Under the pieces are notes generated by a model. The model saw nothing but the letters and a program-made list of their open reading frames with translations, ran no database searches and was not told the DNA's origin. Both the position numbers and the translations under genes were made by a program. Positions 35,001 to 43,496 of a stretch of DNA of 64,000 nt are shown piece after piece. Numbering within the stretch: the first letter of the stretch is position 1; each line of letters begins with the position of its first letter. The stretch spans positions 744,001 to 808,000 of the forward strand of contig JADLSH010000145.1 of assembly GCA_016169945.1 (NCBI GenBank), read 5' to 3'. This DNA comes from Trachythela sp. YZ-2020. Its lineage: Eukaryota > Cnidaria > Anthozoa > Malacalcyonacea > Clavulariidae.

Positions 35001-38000
35001 TGTTGTGATTGTTTCCCTTTTCCTTGCCTAGAACAAAATTTAGTCTATAATGCAAATTGTCTATTATATAGTCTCATAGTTTCCTGATGATGACTAAATG
35101 TTAGTTGAAACGTTGAAATTAAAAATATATATAACTATTTGCAGTTTTCATACAGGGTTTGATATTTTATAAAAATACCGAAAATTACATCAGTGTGACT
35201 GTGTGAGTCTACCAATCAATGGCAAAGCAAACTCCATTTATTTTCCAGATATCTGACTCTTGTAAGAAGTTTCTAATGAAGGGCCTTTTGCTTTGGAATT
35301 CTGCCTGAAATTTTTTGGCCAACGAAAACCAAGGCCCAACAGCTTTATATTTTTAAATTGTTGTCTTAAACACTGTGACAACACAAACTTGGATTTCGAT
35401 AAAGTTGACTTGTTTTTAGGTTTGAAGTAGATGTTTAGCCAGTAATAGATTTTTTTCTCGGCATCTCGTTCGATATAGTAGAAGGTGTTTGTAGATGGAA
35501 TATTCGAACGAAAATTTATACACAATTTTTTATTTACCCATACCTAATACTGGCATCACTCCCATCATATATACCGAACTTGCTGTTAATGCTCAGCAAC
35601 TGGACTCTGTAGCTCAGTTGGTTAGAGCGCTGCACCGGAATCGCAGGGCCGCAGGTTCAATTCCTGCCAGAGGGCCTAAGTTGCATTTTTCGCAACTGCT
35701 CCTGGCTAGGTCTAAAAATGTATATAAATTTTCGTTCGAATATTCCATCTACAAACACCTTCTACTATTAGTCCTATCGAACGAGATGCCGAGAAAAAAA
35801 TCTTGATGTTTAGCCAGTAAGGCTACTAAAACTGCTAGCTATCATTAATCGCTAGAAATCAACCACTTTTTCAACCGCTGAGACAAGTGATAAGCTTTGA
35901 TAATTTGCATTTTTATTCAGGTCAATGTCAAGCCTAACCTCGCATACCAAGGTTTTACTTCCACTCCCCACAGGTTGGGAACATAAGGTAGGGGGGGGGA
36001 GGAGGTGCTAATGATTATTTTGTGCAGCTGAGTGCTGAATTACAAAGACTCAATCAAACATGATTATGTAAACCTTGGTACACCCTTGCTGTATGATGTT
36101 CAATAATGGGTAAAAAGTGTAAGCCAGGGCACTTTAAGGTACTTTTCATACCGGATTACTTTTCATACCAGACGGCAAAAAACAAGTGTTTTTACACTAT
36201 GCTGCTCCGCTCTGTATCAAGCTCCTTCCCTTTACCGTTTCCAAGGAAACAAGTAAAAATTCTGTGCCAAAACATGGATTTTGTACCGAATCATACCGGT
36301 CCTACCGGATTGCTTTGGTACATATCGGATTACTTTTCATATCACCTCCAAAGAGGAGTGATTTTTGCTCCGTGGCACGTACCGGATTGCAGTGGCGTAC
36401 TGTAAACAATAGCCCCAATCCGGTATAAAAATCGCTTTGCTCCGATGCAATCTGGTATAGTCTGGTATAGTCTGGTATAGTCTGGTATAGTCTGGTATAG
36501 TCTGGTATAGTCTGGTATTGTGTAATCGGGGCCATATTCTTATTGCCAAAATTGCCAAATGCTAAACATTTTTGTTCAGGCAAGAGATTAACCCACCCAT
36601 TGGTTATAGGCCCCTAAATCCTCGCAGTATAATAGGCAGTATAAGTGTAAGGTCACATACATTTACATGTAGCATTTCTATTCTCATTGCCAAATGCTAT
36701 CTAACAATTTTACTTGGGCAAGTGACATTCAGCCCAGCTAAGCACCTTACCTCTGCTGCCTGCTGGACAAGCACTGATGCACCCACATTCAGGCAAGTGT
36801 CAAGCCCTACCTTAGGGATCGTTCAATTTTCTATATGGGAGGAAGCCAGGAAGGGTGGGCCATCCACAAAAGAATGGCTTTAAAAGGGTGGGCCAAGCGA
36901 AAAAATATTGGTAAAAGGAGGGGGGGGACGTAAAAATACGATACAATGTTTTGTTGTTCTGTTTGCAAGAATGTCACCCTGAAAGCACATGTAATGGCCA
37001 CTCTGGGCTACTAAAATTCAAAGTTTCCCACGCCCCACCGGACCCTCCTACAGCACCTATGCAAGACCCAATAGAATGACTAGGCAATTGGGCTCTGCCA
37101 TTCAACTGCTGCTTAAATAAATCCTGACACATCTTGAGCAAGATATTTACAACATAGTTACAACTTGTTCGATCTGTTTATAGCAATTATAGGTATAACT
37201 TGAAAATATACTGACAGTATTGAAAGTCAGCCAATGATCACAAAGCCTTTTTCCTCACAAAAACGAGTTTTTTTAGGTTACATACATACACTACTTTGGA
37301 ATTTTTAGGAGAGAAGGTGGGGTCATCTGAAAAAATACAATTCTTTAGGGGTGGGCCACTGGGAAAAAGTTGAGTATGAAGGGATGGGCCATGCTATAAA
37401 AGACTTAAGAGGGCACACTAAATTCCACAGCCCCCCTCCCCCTCCCAGGTAAAAAATGAACGGTCCCTTAGACCTATTGGTTAAAAGTCCTAAACTAAGG
37501 TTGTTTTCCATCACATGTGGTCACTTTGTCCCCACAGTGCTACATGTACTGCAAACCAGTTTGAACATGCATGGTAGGCATACATGTCACTTGAGGTTGA
37601 CTGGTCATCAGGCATGAGACACACTCCTACCTAGGGGGGTCCAGGAGCATGCCCCCCCAAGAGCAAATATTGTAAATTAAATCAATTAAATTTAGAAACA
37701 TTGTTGAAGCCGTAATTGGATAGTGTTAAACAATTATAGCAATTAATAGCAAATAGGCTCAACTTACAGCATGAAATGTGGTGTTGATAGCAAAATCGCA
37801 CTGTCTGATAATAATCACGAGTTCTAGAATCTGATTTTATAGTTTAAATATAGGAGGTATTAGCATAGAAAGTTCGAGCATTTCTACATTTTACAATGAT
37901 CTCTACATTTTAGCTTTTCATTTTTGCTAATGCGTGAGATAACTCATACTATGGGTGTGAGAAATAATGCTGAGGCATGTGTCACATGCATAATGCATGA

Positions 38001-40271
38001 GACTTGGTGTCTATGGGTAGGTGTCCATTGTTTTTAGCCCCCTTTGATGCTTTTGGTATATGCATGAAAGTTTCAAGAGCTCCTTTCAGCTTTCTTGGCA
38101 TGAAGCATGACTGAATACACACACAATGTGAAAAGTTTGCTTGTCCCACAAATGTGAAGCGATAATGGAAAATGGACTGACACATCCAACTCTCACATGT
38201 GTTTTATTCTCATAATTTGCCAAATACCATACAAGTGCTAGCCCTAGCTGATGCATTCTCACTACATAATGGGTTAAAATCTTACCTTCTAACATTTCCA
38301 TTACTTGATCTGGTTCTCTTGCATTCACATACGTCTAGAAAAATATATAATCATTATACCACAACTAAACAGACTATTCTGCATACAATATTTTGTTGTA
38401 GTACTTCCGGTATTTAACCCATTAGCTGGCAATGCACCCAGATGCACCCTACTTTAGTATTTTACTCTGTCTAATGCCAAACGATTTTACTTGTCAGTGG
38501 TAGGGTACTGCCAGTTAATGGGGTTAATCAATAACGCACAAAATATATCATTACTGGTAGTTTTTACAAATTTAAATCACTTTGAAGAGTAAATTTGGAA
38601 GAGTAAAATGATAAAGTGGGACCCAAGTCAGATACATATTATTATATGACTAATGGGTTGTTCCAGAAAAGATCCACACTCCCCGGAGGGTGAGAGAAGA
38701 TCTACTGATCTAAGATGTACTAGGACGTACAAGGGGGGAGGGGGTTAACTTCCAATTTCCTCTGTGGGGGAGGATTGGATGTTTTGTGGAATAACCCAAT
38801 GTGTCAACTGGCACTGTTACACCACCCTGGAAAGTTTTATATATTTTCTATTAAATTTTCAAAATTGGAAAGTTTTATTTTCAAAATTGGAAATTTTCAA
38901 AATTAAGGCATGCAATCTCCAAACGTTCCAGTCAGGCAGTTACATAGTGTAATGTTTTATAAAATGCAGCATATCTATATATATGCAAGTTGCATAAGAA
39001 TTACACCATGTAACAGTGCCTTTATCTAACAATGTTGGGAAAACAACTTTAGCATTGCAACACATAAGTTGTTAAAAACATATTCGCTGCAAACATTGGT
39101 TTTGTTGCCAAAAATGTGGAACCAACTTAGTTCTTCTTTGTGCAACATTCAACGTCTCGACTTGTTTTGCAATGCCTTTTGTCATAGGCCAGGTTGGAAA
39201 ACTTGTATCAACCCTACATGCAGGGTTCTCCACAGTTGTGAGTGGGGCAGGTACAAGAGGTGTCTGAATAGGTAAGCATCCCGTAGCGGCGGAGGCACGA
39301 CGAACCTCTAGGGGGGTCCAGGGACATGATCCCCCAGAAAATTTTGAAACCTGAAGTCTCTGAAATGCCATTTCCTGCATTTTGAGGGATATTTAAGCTT
39401 TTGTAGAATTCTAAAGATTATAACAATAAAACGTCATATCAATTATAAAACACACTACGTAAATTTTAAAATTGCTCAACTTGCAAACACTTTAAAGCAT
39501 ATTTACCAAACCCACTGTCTTGGTCGAGCATCAGTCCATCAGACTGTCAGCAGCGAAGACTGAATCCCTTGGCATTTTTACAGTGCATCAGGTGGCAAAT
39601 GCAAGCAAGGCCAATTTAAGGTGCGAGACATGGGCTGTAAATTGCTGCGTAACTGCAAGTTTTCCAACCTGGGTCATAGACTCATAGCAAGCAATGTTAC
39701 ACAATGCAATGGTTTATGCAACTGTCTTGCAATGCATGTCTTGTTTTATAGAAGTACCTGCAGTGTATAAAGTCATGATACTAACCCTTTCAAAGTATAG
39801 CCTCTCATTAAATATCAAAGGAAATGATGCATAAACAGATTTTGTCCTTTTAGAAGAGCCAAGAAGCGCAATCCGAAGAAAGAGCATGCTTCTATTGGAG
39901 AGATGTCTTGTGCCAGGACATGAACCCTAGTATACAAATACAGAGCATATTAAAAATTATATTTCATTTCACACAACTCTCAAAACTGCTCATCTACTGG
40001 TCAAACTCAAATCATCACTGACCAAGTGAATATCCAGCTTAACTTCGCACGAGAAACCTTTTCTCTCCATATCTTTAAAAGTTAAAGAACTTCTAGTAGA
40101 ATTTTTTTAAATCTTTATCTCAGTATAAACAAATTATGTTGTTCTGCTGCTTCTATGGACGCCATAACTTCAATTTCATTGGTCAACGACTACCGGAGTT
40201 ACAACACCACAGGGATTATTTACCCCTTGATCTAGGGTAATAACCTCCGTTGAGTCCGTTCCCCCGGCCAT
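19876..40271 (-). CDS. SPATA6: SPATA6-family protein, complete ten-exon gene (493 aa)
   Basis: In sense order the coding exons are 40271-40224, 39926-39786, 38334-38286, 31819-31772, 31618-31497, 30694-30569, 29919-29544, 23141-22798, 21681-21599 and 20020-19876. All junctions are GT/AG, phase carries across each one, and the lengths sum to 1482 bp including the stop, close to the vertebrate SPATA6 length. The N-terminal domain reads SCPGTRHLSNRSM, FLRIALLGSSKRTKSVYASF, FNERLYFER and ENIFIELLQ. Later come NPKLEFSTST and the SDEMHERVKKLLEKT segment. The C terminus has EYWSNKK and HRETFDHSLQTIYHDLY. These match the order of SPATA6 landmarks (CPG, TFPLVFNAR, LEFSTTS, DEIHDRVK, EYWSNRA, HRPIF...MYRNLY). 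Vertebrate SPATA6 is needed for the sperm connecting piece. Exon 1 (MAGGTDSTEV...) is the least certain; it is chosen for its ATG, phase 0 and donor. Introns carry a 5.1-kb minisatellite and a nested gene. Confidence 0.85.
20270..20456. mobile_element. Foldback element in the last SPATA6 intron
   Basis: The arms contain GAAGGTTTG, AACTACCTGAAAA, CGACGTTTC and CTGGAAGT on the left and their complements on the right (about 20380-20456). Related single-sided pieces occur at 19540-19690, 23930-24000 and 57545-57600, each with a CGAAACGTCGAAG-like motif, so this is a dispersed family. Confidence 0.7.
21225..21590 (+). pseudogene. LINE 3' end (second copy of the 17.5-kb family)
   Basis: The plus strand carries the tail of a LINE ORF (SVSYSAASLWNNLPG-like sequence near 21300-21350) and a 3' UTR with GCCCCTTGAAAAGCAGGTGC and CTGAAGGGTTACCG, ending in (ATA)n. 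It matches the complement of 17450-17880. It lies in the last SPATA6 intron, directly beside the exon at 21599-21681. Confidence 0.75.
21599..21681 (-). CDS. SPATA6: SPATA6 penultimate coding exon
   Basis: Its reading IDDARQESLNRSFEDPEHPS begins at phase 0 after a GAG acceptor and ends at phase 2 before GTAAGG, exactly as the neighbouring exons require. An alternative acceptor 7 bp upstream (AAAG) would break phase with the preceding exon. The sequence itself is poorly conserved; the call rests on phase and splice signals. Confidence 0.65.
21757..22132. mobile_element. MITE with AGGGACCGGTCATAAAGTA ends
   Basis: The inverted ends are AGGGACCGGTCATAAAGTA followed by TGTACTGGGGGG, with the complement at about 22103-22132. 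The interior has four or five short blocks of C-runs paired with CGTA/CATA motifs. There is no coding content. The longer element at 36814-37468 has related ends. Confidence 0.75.
22698..22760. mobile_element. Short foldback with GAGGAAAGAGCCTGG arms
   Basis: CCAGGCTCTTTCCTC and GAGGAAAGAGCCTGG face each other across about 15 bp, forming a compact hairpin 40-100 bp inside the intron from the splice donor at 22797. It is probably the remnant of a MITE. Confidence 0.6.
22798..23141 (-). CDS. SPATA6: SPATA6 exon with Cys-rich and DEMHERVKKLL segments
   Basis: Acceptor CCCTTCAG and donor GTAAGT. The exon opens with a cysteine-rich stretch (PCQDCRVPHKDCLVCQ) that I do not recall from vertebrate SPATA6. 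It then runs through a Ser-rich linker to SSSHSDEMHERVKKLLEKT, which aligns with the vertebrate NCDEIHDRVKNVL segment. Phase 1 entry and phase 0 exit match the neighbouring exons. Confidence 0.8.
23329..23495. mobile_element. TTAA-flanked MITE, copy 1
   Basis: It starts at a TTAA with GGTACGTTTACACGCTGCGA, runs through TGAATGTTAATGACGAATA and ends in a damaged complement (GGTCCGGCAAATCGCA). A cleaner copy is at 50683-50848, so the family is at least two-copy in this window. Confidence 0.65.
24246..29340. repeat. 25-bp minisatellite, about 200 copies, inside a SPATA6 intron
   Basis: About 5.1 kb of 25-bp units built from AAAGTTTCCTATAGAGG and AGG(T/C)TAAC. Variation is mostly at two positions: T or C in (T/C)TAAC, and A or G in A(A/G)AG. 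Rare variants such as AAAGCTTCC and GGATAAC cluster near 26620-26870. A one-base deletion at about 27451 (TTTCTATAG) is the only length change noticed. Every frame is closed. On the SPATA6 sense strand each unit reads GTTAACCTCCTCTATAGG. The array is flanked by unique intron sequence. Confidence 0.97.
29544..29919 (-). CDS. SPATA6: SPATA6 central exon
   Basis: Acceptor TAAATAG and donor GTGAGT. It reads QSESSISDHEEETVPIMHST, a basic Ser/Arg-rich segment with SRSLSPRLKHSLRRRS and PPSPSTKRRAK. The PSPxTKRRxxxL pattern resembles the SPSPYTKRRMCEL stretch of vertebrate SPATA6. The region is low-complexity and probably disordered. Confidence 0.75.
30190..30460 (+). mobile_element. tRNA-derived SINE-like element
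   Basis: An A-box-like GGTGGTACAATGGTTATGCG is followed after about 80 bp by a weaker B-box-like CAGTTCGACTC. It sits in a SPATA6 intron. Similar GGTGGCACAATG starts occur at 46630 and, on the other strand, near 42240. Degenerate; the class is inferred from the promoter boxes. Confidence 0.45.
31870..32040 (+). mobile_element. LINE 3'-tail fragment
   Basis: ACGGCCCCTTGGAAATCAG, CTGAAGGGTTACCG and a (TAA)n tail match the 3' UTR of the LINE copies at 17450-17540 and 21500-21590. No coding part remains. Confidence 0.65.
32335..32440. mobile_element. Foldback element with CATGTTGGAAAATGTTGGATG ends
   Basis: CCATGTTGGAAAATGTTGG and its approximate complement CATTTTTCAACATGG face each other over about 100 bp. 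A similar structure (ACGTTGGATGAGTTTGAC ... CATCCAACATGG) lies at 33820-33915 just upstream of the nested NTF2-like gene. Confidence 0.55.
32917..33711 (-). CDS. Intronless gene with two NTF2/SnoaL-like domains (264 aa)
   Basis: The start at 33711 (MAAEGLDKEL) is preferred over an ATG 8 codons upstream because it begins the compact domain; both are in frame. Residues about 5-125 and 145-262 each show the pattern of a SnoaL/DUF4440-type NTF2 fold: an N-terminal helix, LY(S/T)E(N/D)xxV, a GREALK or GKEVIK helix, then strands ending in WL(I/V)-type sequence. The two halves are alike, suggesting an internal duplication. The family includes many small-ligand-binding or scaffold proteins, and no specific activity can be assigned. 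The gene is uninterrupted and lies in the SPATA6 intron between 31820 and 38285 on the same strand, consistent with a retrocopy or a nested gene. Confidence 0.8.
   Translation of the reverse strand: MAAEGLDKELHSAIEKWRDTWKNCTIDDVLQLYTENVRVMRNGLGLICGREALKKTLLSFENDLGFADIIFFSDEVSGGDEQDLAYQRYHEILVRKDGSEIATIYGMMIWKRVSGCWLIDMYANCAVRPRDETTTNLKASIQQSFDEFGQAWATHDLEKAMQYFSEDCVFVPTGHRLKGKEVIKTWLADAFSSLKWALLSIAIEEVIPVAEIYIVSRLVHVSYPKVIVVNDKGDVVFQGCGNAMIAERGGKWVICEAIWSNLEQ
33820..33920. mobile_element. Foldback element upstream of the NTF2-like gene
   Basis: CGTTGGATGAGTTTGAC and the complement of ATTTCATCCAACATGG bracket an AATT-rich interior (TTTGCAATTGTAATTTGCA). It starts about 110 bp upstream of the start codon at 33711, so it may overlap the gene's promoter. 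Confidence 0.5.
34310..34553. mobile_element. Two adjacent foldbacks (palindromes)
   Basis: 34310-34408 is a near-perfect palindrome (ATCATGCGATG, GTACAATTAGGGATTAATAGT and complements). 34415-34553 is a second one (ATTATTAGCATGACAAAAT arms) whose centre at 34466-34493 is itself a perfect palindrome, CATTAATTGTACTG/CAGTACAATTAATG. No coding sequence. Confidence 0.75.
34663..35066. mobile_element. Long foldback element, near-complete palindrome, TA-flanked
   Basis: The outer ends AATAGACAATTTGCATTATAG and complement are flanked by TA. Inward, GGCAA/TTGCC and AAAGAACATA/TATGTTCTTT pair, and then a nearly perfect 240-bp palindrome (34741-34979; blocks such as TTGCAAAGTTTGGTTGCGAA and GTGCGGAAATTCCTACCACA) fills the middle. 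The transcript would form one long hairpin with almost no loop. Confidence 0.85.
35446..35804. mobile_element. Foldback element carrying a tRNA-like core, 16-bp flanking repeat
   Basis: The left arm (35446-35520) and right arm (35723-35804) are inverted copies sharing CTCGGCATCTCGTTCGAT, AGAAGGTGTTTGTAGATGG and AATATTCGAACGAAAATTTA; the right arm has a few extra bases. A 16-bp direct repeat, GATGTTTAGCCAGTAA, flanks the element exactly (35430-35445 and 35805-35820), as expected for a target duplication. The loop holds a tRNA-like sequence at 35603-35674. Confidence 0.85.
35603..35674 (+). tRNA. tRNA-like sequence, probably not a functional tRNA
   Basis: 72 nt fold into a cloverleaf: D arm GCTC/GAGC, anticodon stem CTGCA/CGCAG with one mismatch, T arm GCAGG/CCTGC with loop TTCAATT, and a mostly paired acceptor (GACTCTG/CAGAGGG, last two pairs mismatched). 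The A box (TAGCTCAGTTGGTTAGAG) and B box (GGTTCAATTCC) are intact, so Pol III transcription is plausible. Against function: position 33 is C instead of U, and the anticodon would be GGA (Ser) while the long Ser variable arm is absent. Confidence 0.6.
36451..36520. repeat. 10-bp tandem repeat (TCTGGTATAG)7
   Basis: Six exact copies and one variant of TCTGGTATAG lie inside a region (36130-36540) with several scattered copies of ATACCGGATTNC-like sequence, its distant relative. Confidence 0.9.
36814..37468. mobile_element. 655-bp MITE with AGGGATCGTTCA ends
   Basis: The inverted ends are AGGGATCGTTCAATTTTC followed by GGGAGG, with the complement (CCTCCC ... GAACGGTCCCT) at 37441-37468. Subterminal copies of GGGTGGGCCA occur near both ends in opposite orientation. 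TTA lies at both borders. There is no transposase. It sits in a SPATA6 intron. Confidence 0.75.
37600..38280. other. Intron sequence with fragment of a GGGGGTCC/CCCCC repeat family
   Basis: About 37630-37665 carries CTAGGGGGGTCCAGGAGCAT and CCCCCCC. The longer relatives are at about 39295-39400 and 42300-42400. Nothing else was recognised in this part of the SPATA6 intron. Confidence 0.4.
39290..39420 (+). mobile_element. Dispersed transposon fragment (GGGGGTCCAGGGACATG family)
   Basis: The segment reads CTAGGGGGGTCCAGGGACAT, CCCCCAGAAAATTTTGAAA and AGTCTCTGAAATGCCATTTC. Matching pieces occur at 42300-42400 and (inverted) at 11860-11955. Such remnants are terminal parts of a DNA-transposon family that I cannot name. 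Confidence 0.5.
39786..39926 (-). CDS. SPATA6: SPATA6 N-terminal domain exon
   Basis: 47 codons between a CTAG acceptor and a GTTAGT donor, phase 0 on both sides. It reads GSCPGTRHLSNRSM, FLRIALLGSSKRTKSVYASF and IFNERLYFER, aligned by eye with the vertebrate stretch from TCPG through FPLVFNARMVFEK. This is the conserved SPATA6 N-terminal domain. Confidence 0.85.
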
Positions 40272-40774
40272 GATTAATTAGTATATATCAAAGACATCAA
40301 AGGAAAAAGATTTTCAAAATATTTTATTGTTTTTATATCATTTGAAATATTTCTTTTAAATCCAAATTCACATGCATATAACAGCAAATTGAAGTTTTGC
40401 TATTTTTTCTGTTTGACTTTTACTAAGGCAAATTATAAATGGATGACAAAAGTCTAATATGCACATTTACAAAAAAAAACAATATAAACATTTTTAAAGT
40501 TACAATAATATGTTATATGTACTTTGCAAAGAAATCTAACTTAAAGTAACTTTCAATATTAAAGAAAATATTACATATATATATGTATAACATATGTTCA
40601 ATTTTAAAACCTTACCTACGTAAAAGTAGATAAAAAAGCTATACCGGTAACAATAAAAATCTTTGGTCCATGTATAAACACTACGAGTTTATGTTTTTCA
40701 TGGACAAATCAAGTCTTATTTTTTAATAATATAATACCAGATGATCAATTAAAACTTTCTGCAAAACGTCCTGT

Positions 40775-41167
40775 CTATGTGAAAAACATAGCTGCATTTG
40801 CACAATGAGGACAGGTTTCTGCATGCTGCACAAAAAGTTGAAAGGTTCGTCTCAATTCAGTCAGTTCATTTTCAGTTTGAGTGATGTGTTCTTGCAGTCG
40901 CTGATTTTCAAATTCAAGACTTTCCATACGTTGTCGTTTTCTTTTCCTATACAAACGGCTGCTGACGACATTTCTTTCTCTTCTCCTGCGAAAATGATCG
41001 CTTGCATCCGATGCAACAGGACGTTGACAATTTGTCTTGTTATCAAGGACAACTAGGCTGTTTTCATCCAAACAATGAAGTGCCTGAAATGGCGGTTCAT
41101 TAAAACGGACCAAAGACAACGTTTTTTCCATTAATTCTTTTCCAGCAACATTACAGCATACGCTCAT
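40775..41167 (-). CDS. Small bZIP transcription factor (about 130 aa)
   Basis: The reading from ATG at 41167 to TAG at 40775 gives 130 residues. Residues 60-80 form a basic region (RRRRERNVVSSRLYRKRKRQ) with the bZIP signature N-x7-R (Asn66, Arg74). A zipper follows with heptad positions L84, L91, T98, L105 and F112, and there is a C-terminal CPHC (residues 119-122). The nearest feel is the ATF/AP-1 side of the family, but I cannot place it. It would bind DNA in the nucleus as a dimer. The frame stays open upstream, and a good acceptor (TTCTCCAG) ends at 41219, so an upstream exon could extend the N terminus. It lies between SPATA6 (start 40271) and the TTLL7 stop (44760), all on the same strand. 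Confidence 0.75.
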   Translation of the reverse strand: MSVCCNVAGKELMEKTLSLVRFNEPPFQALHCLDENSLVVLDNKTNCQRPVASDASDHFRRRRERNVVSSRLYRKRKRQRMESLEFENQRLQEHITQTENELTELRRTFQLFVQHAETCPHCANAAMFFT

Positions 41168-41929
41168 CTTGAAATCAGATATTTTTTGCGCCAAAACTAC
41201 TTCTGTTTTCTTAAATTCCTGGAGAAAAATTTCAAAAAAATAGATTGACATTAATTTGTTTTCCGCCCGGGTGGCGTCAGCAAAAACAATTAACGAAGAA
41301 TACACGAACGGTACGTATAAATAATCCGACAACTTCCGAAGCTGAGGTATGGCCTGGTGAAAAATTTTGTTTTACTTTGAAAATTGTACACATAGTCTGG
41401 CACTCTGGCTGTACACTTTATAAAGTTTTTAAAATTGGAATGTATGCAAACAATTCTATTTGAAAATGTTCATGACAACTTGACAAAAACAGGTTGCACC
41501 TTACACAATGGCTAAATTATGGCCGTATGGATGTGAGGGTCGTAGCAGAACCACATGGACACACGAAAGTTTAAAAATATACTGCATTTTCAGGGTTTTA
41601 CATTTTTTATACATTTCAAAATGCTGGCCACCTGTTGGTCCCACCCGGCCCACCCCCTTCCCGCAAATCCTTATTCCTGCGTACCATTTGTTTCATAGTT
41701 TAGTTGTTTTAAATTCGCAATGTTGTAAGCATTTTCAATTAGACTCGTTCTTATAGCTACATAACGAAACTGTCCTAGCAGCAGGCCCGCACAGAGACAT
41801 TCGGGGGCCCGGGGCAAGCTTTGGGGACCTAGTTATTTTCCATCTTGAAAGATCTTTGTGGTTTGTTCTTGTTTAGAAAACTGATTCCTATATCCTTGAA
41901 CTTCTGGATTACGTTCTGTAGTCATACAT

Positions 41930-42245
41930 ACATATATTATTCAGCTCACTCCCCGTCGGGGCTTTTCAGTGACCGATTACATCAAGTATTTCGCTTATCT
42001 ATATTACGTACTTAGCCTACACTATATATTTTTACAACAATTGTGATATTACTTTCCTAATCTATATATCCTAACCCACCCAGTCAGCTTTCCCAGCGGG
42101 AGGAAACCGGAGTGCCCGGAGAAAACCCACGACTTTCGGCAGAGCGCTGACTTACTCTTTTCACATGAATACAGTCCCCAGCGAGAATCGAACCCACAAC
42201 TCAGAGGTGAAAGGCGCTTGCTCTGACGACTGCGCCACCGAAGAT
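41930..42245 (-). mobile_element. tRNA-derived SINE
   Basis: On the minus strand GGTGGCGCAGTCGTCAGAG (A box) is followed by GGGTTCGATTCTCGC (B box). Next comes a central core with TCTCCGGGCACTCCGGTTTC and CTCCC, a sequence that I recall as a conserved SINE core in many animals. The 3' end fades into A/T-rich sequence. Confidence 0.75.
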
Positions 42246-42249
42246 CTTT

Positions 42250-43380
42250 AACGTTTTAAATAACATTCTCAATCTGCGTTCAGTACTAAAATCAGTTTAG
42301 GAGGATCCGGGGGCATTCTCCCCCTTTTGAAATCTAGGGTCTCAGGAATGGCAAATTCCTGTATTCTGAGAGACTATTTGACATTTGTTTTCATTTTCAA
42401 TAGCAAAAATTGATTTGTGATGTTGACTTAACAATAATCCGTAATCCTAAAGTCCTACCCAAATAATCCATAATCTAATTTTTCATACGCCAATAATCCG
42501 TAATCCTACTAAAAAAAGCCAAATAATCCATAATCCTAAAACCCTAACAGGGCCTCCTTAAAGTGATCAGTGTTTGTGACTCGTTCTTTATGTTAAACAA
42601 TTTCTATAGTTTTCGCAAAAACCTGTTCATCTAGCTTGTTCCGGTAAAACGTTTGATGGGCGTGGTCCAAAAACCATGTTTAACCTCTGTTTATTGGCAC
42701 TGATCTATATGTGTCACTGATATATGCTTAAATAAGAGAGGCAGATGTTTGACCGTCCACACAAAAAGTGATTTTCCAGTAGTAATCAGGTGACTTGTTT
42801 AGAAATGAAGACGTATTATCGGTGCTGCACGTATACTGGAATATCGAAACCTTTGCTTTTGGGTCGTTTAAAATACACGTATTTCTGAAAATCATGCAGA
42901 GTATTAATAAGTATGCCTGATAATTCAACCTGGTTGACGATAATTCAAAAACTTTGAGATAAAACGTTTCGTAACAAAAACTCTATCATAGAACTAATGG
43001 TAATGGATGTAAGGAAGTGCATCATAAACAAACCATTTTCACAATTTATTTGTTTGCAATTTATGTACTACAATAAATTAAAACCGTCATTTAAATAATA
43101 CAAATTAGTACAAAAAGCTGTAAATTAAAACTCTTGTTGACTTTCATCTAAATTTGAGCCAGCCCAAATTTGACTAGAGTTGCGAGAGTTACATTGGTCA
43201 AACGAGATCAAGAGTTGCAAACCCTGTATCAATTTTAATCCTAGTTTGACCAGGGAATAATAACGATATAAGATATAATAGCATGAATTATTTGCTAATT
43301 GATCAATTAGAAAGGAATAAATTATTTACAATACAATATACAATATTGAGATTATTCGCATTTAGATAACTGCTTATAGT
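42250..43380. other. Intergenic DNA; transposon fragment and inverted repeat-like piece
   Basis: About 42300-42400 is another member of the GGGGGCAT/GGTCTCAGGAATG family. 43130-43260 contains AGAGTTGCGAGAGTTACATT and TTTGACCAGGGA, related to a better preserved element at 45180-45310. No gene was recognised between the bZIP gene and the TTLL7 stop codon. Confidence 0.45.
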
Positions 43381-43391
43381 ATAAACGTCCA

Positions 43392-43496
43392 AAGTTGGGC
43401 TCTTTCTCGATATATGAGCAACCAAAATAGGCGTTATGGTTTATTGGGGTTAGGTTAGTTGCTCATAATTCTCATATACCGAGAAAGCGCCCAAAG
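43392..43496. mobile_element. Small foldback element
   Basis: TTGGGCTCTTTCTCGATATA and TATACCGAGAAAGCGCCCAA face each other across about 55 bp. Non-coding. Confidence 0.65.

Noticed and set aside
35603..35674. Functional tRNA-Ser(GGA)
   Set aside because: C at position 33, no long variable arm, mismatched acceptor end, and location inside a mobile foldback.
42728..42928. Extra C-terminal TTLL7 exon
   Set aside because: The reading frame already ends with a phase-matched stop at 44760, and this segment shows no TTLL7 similarity.
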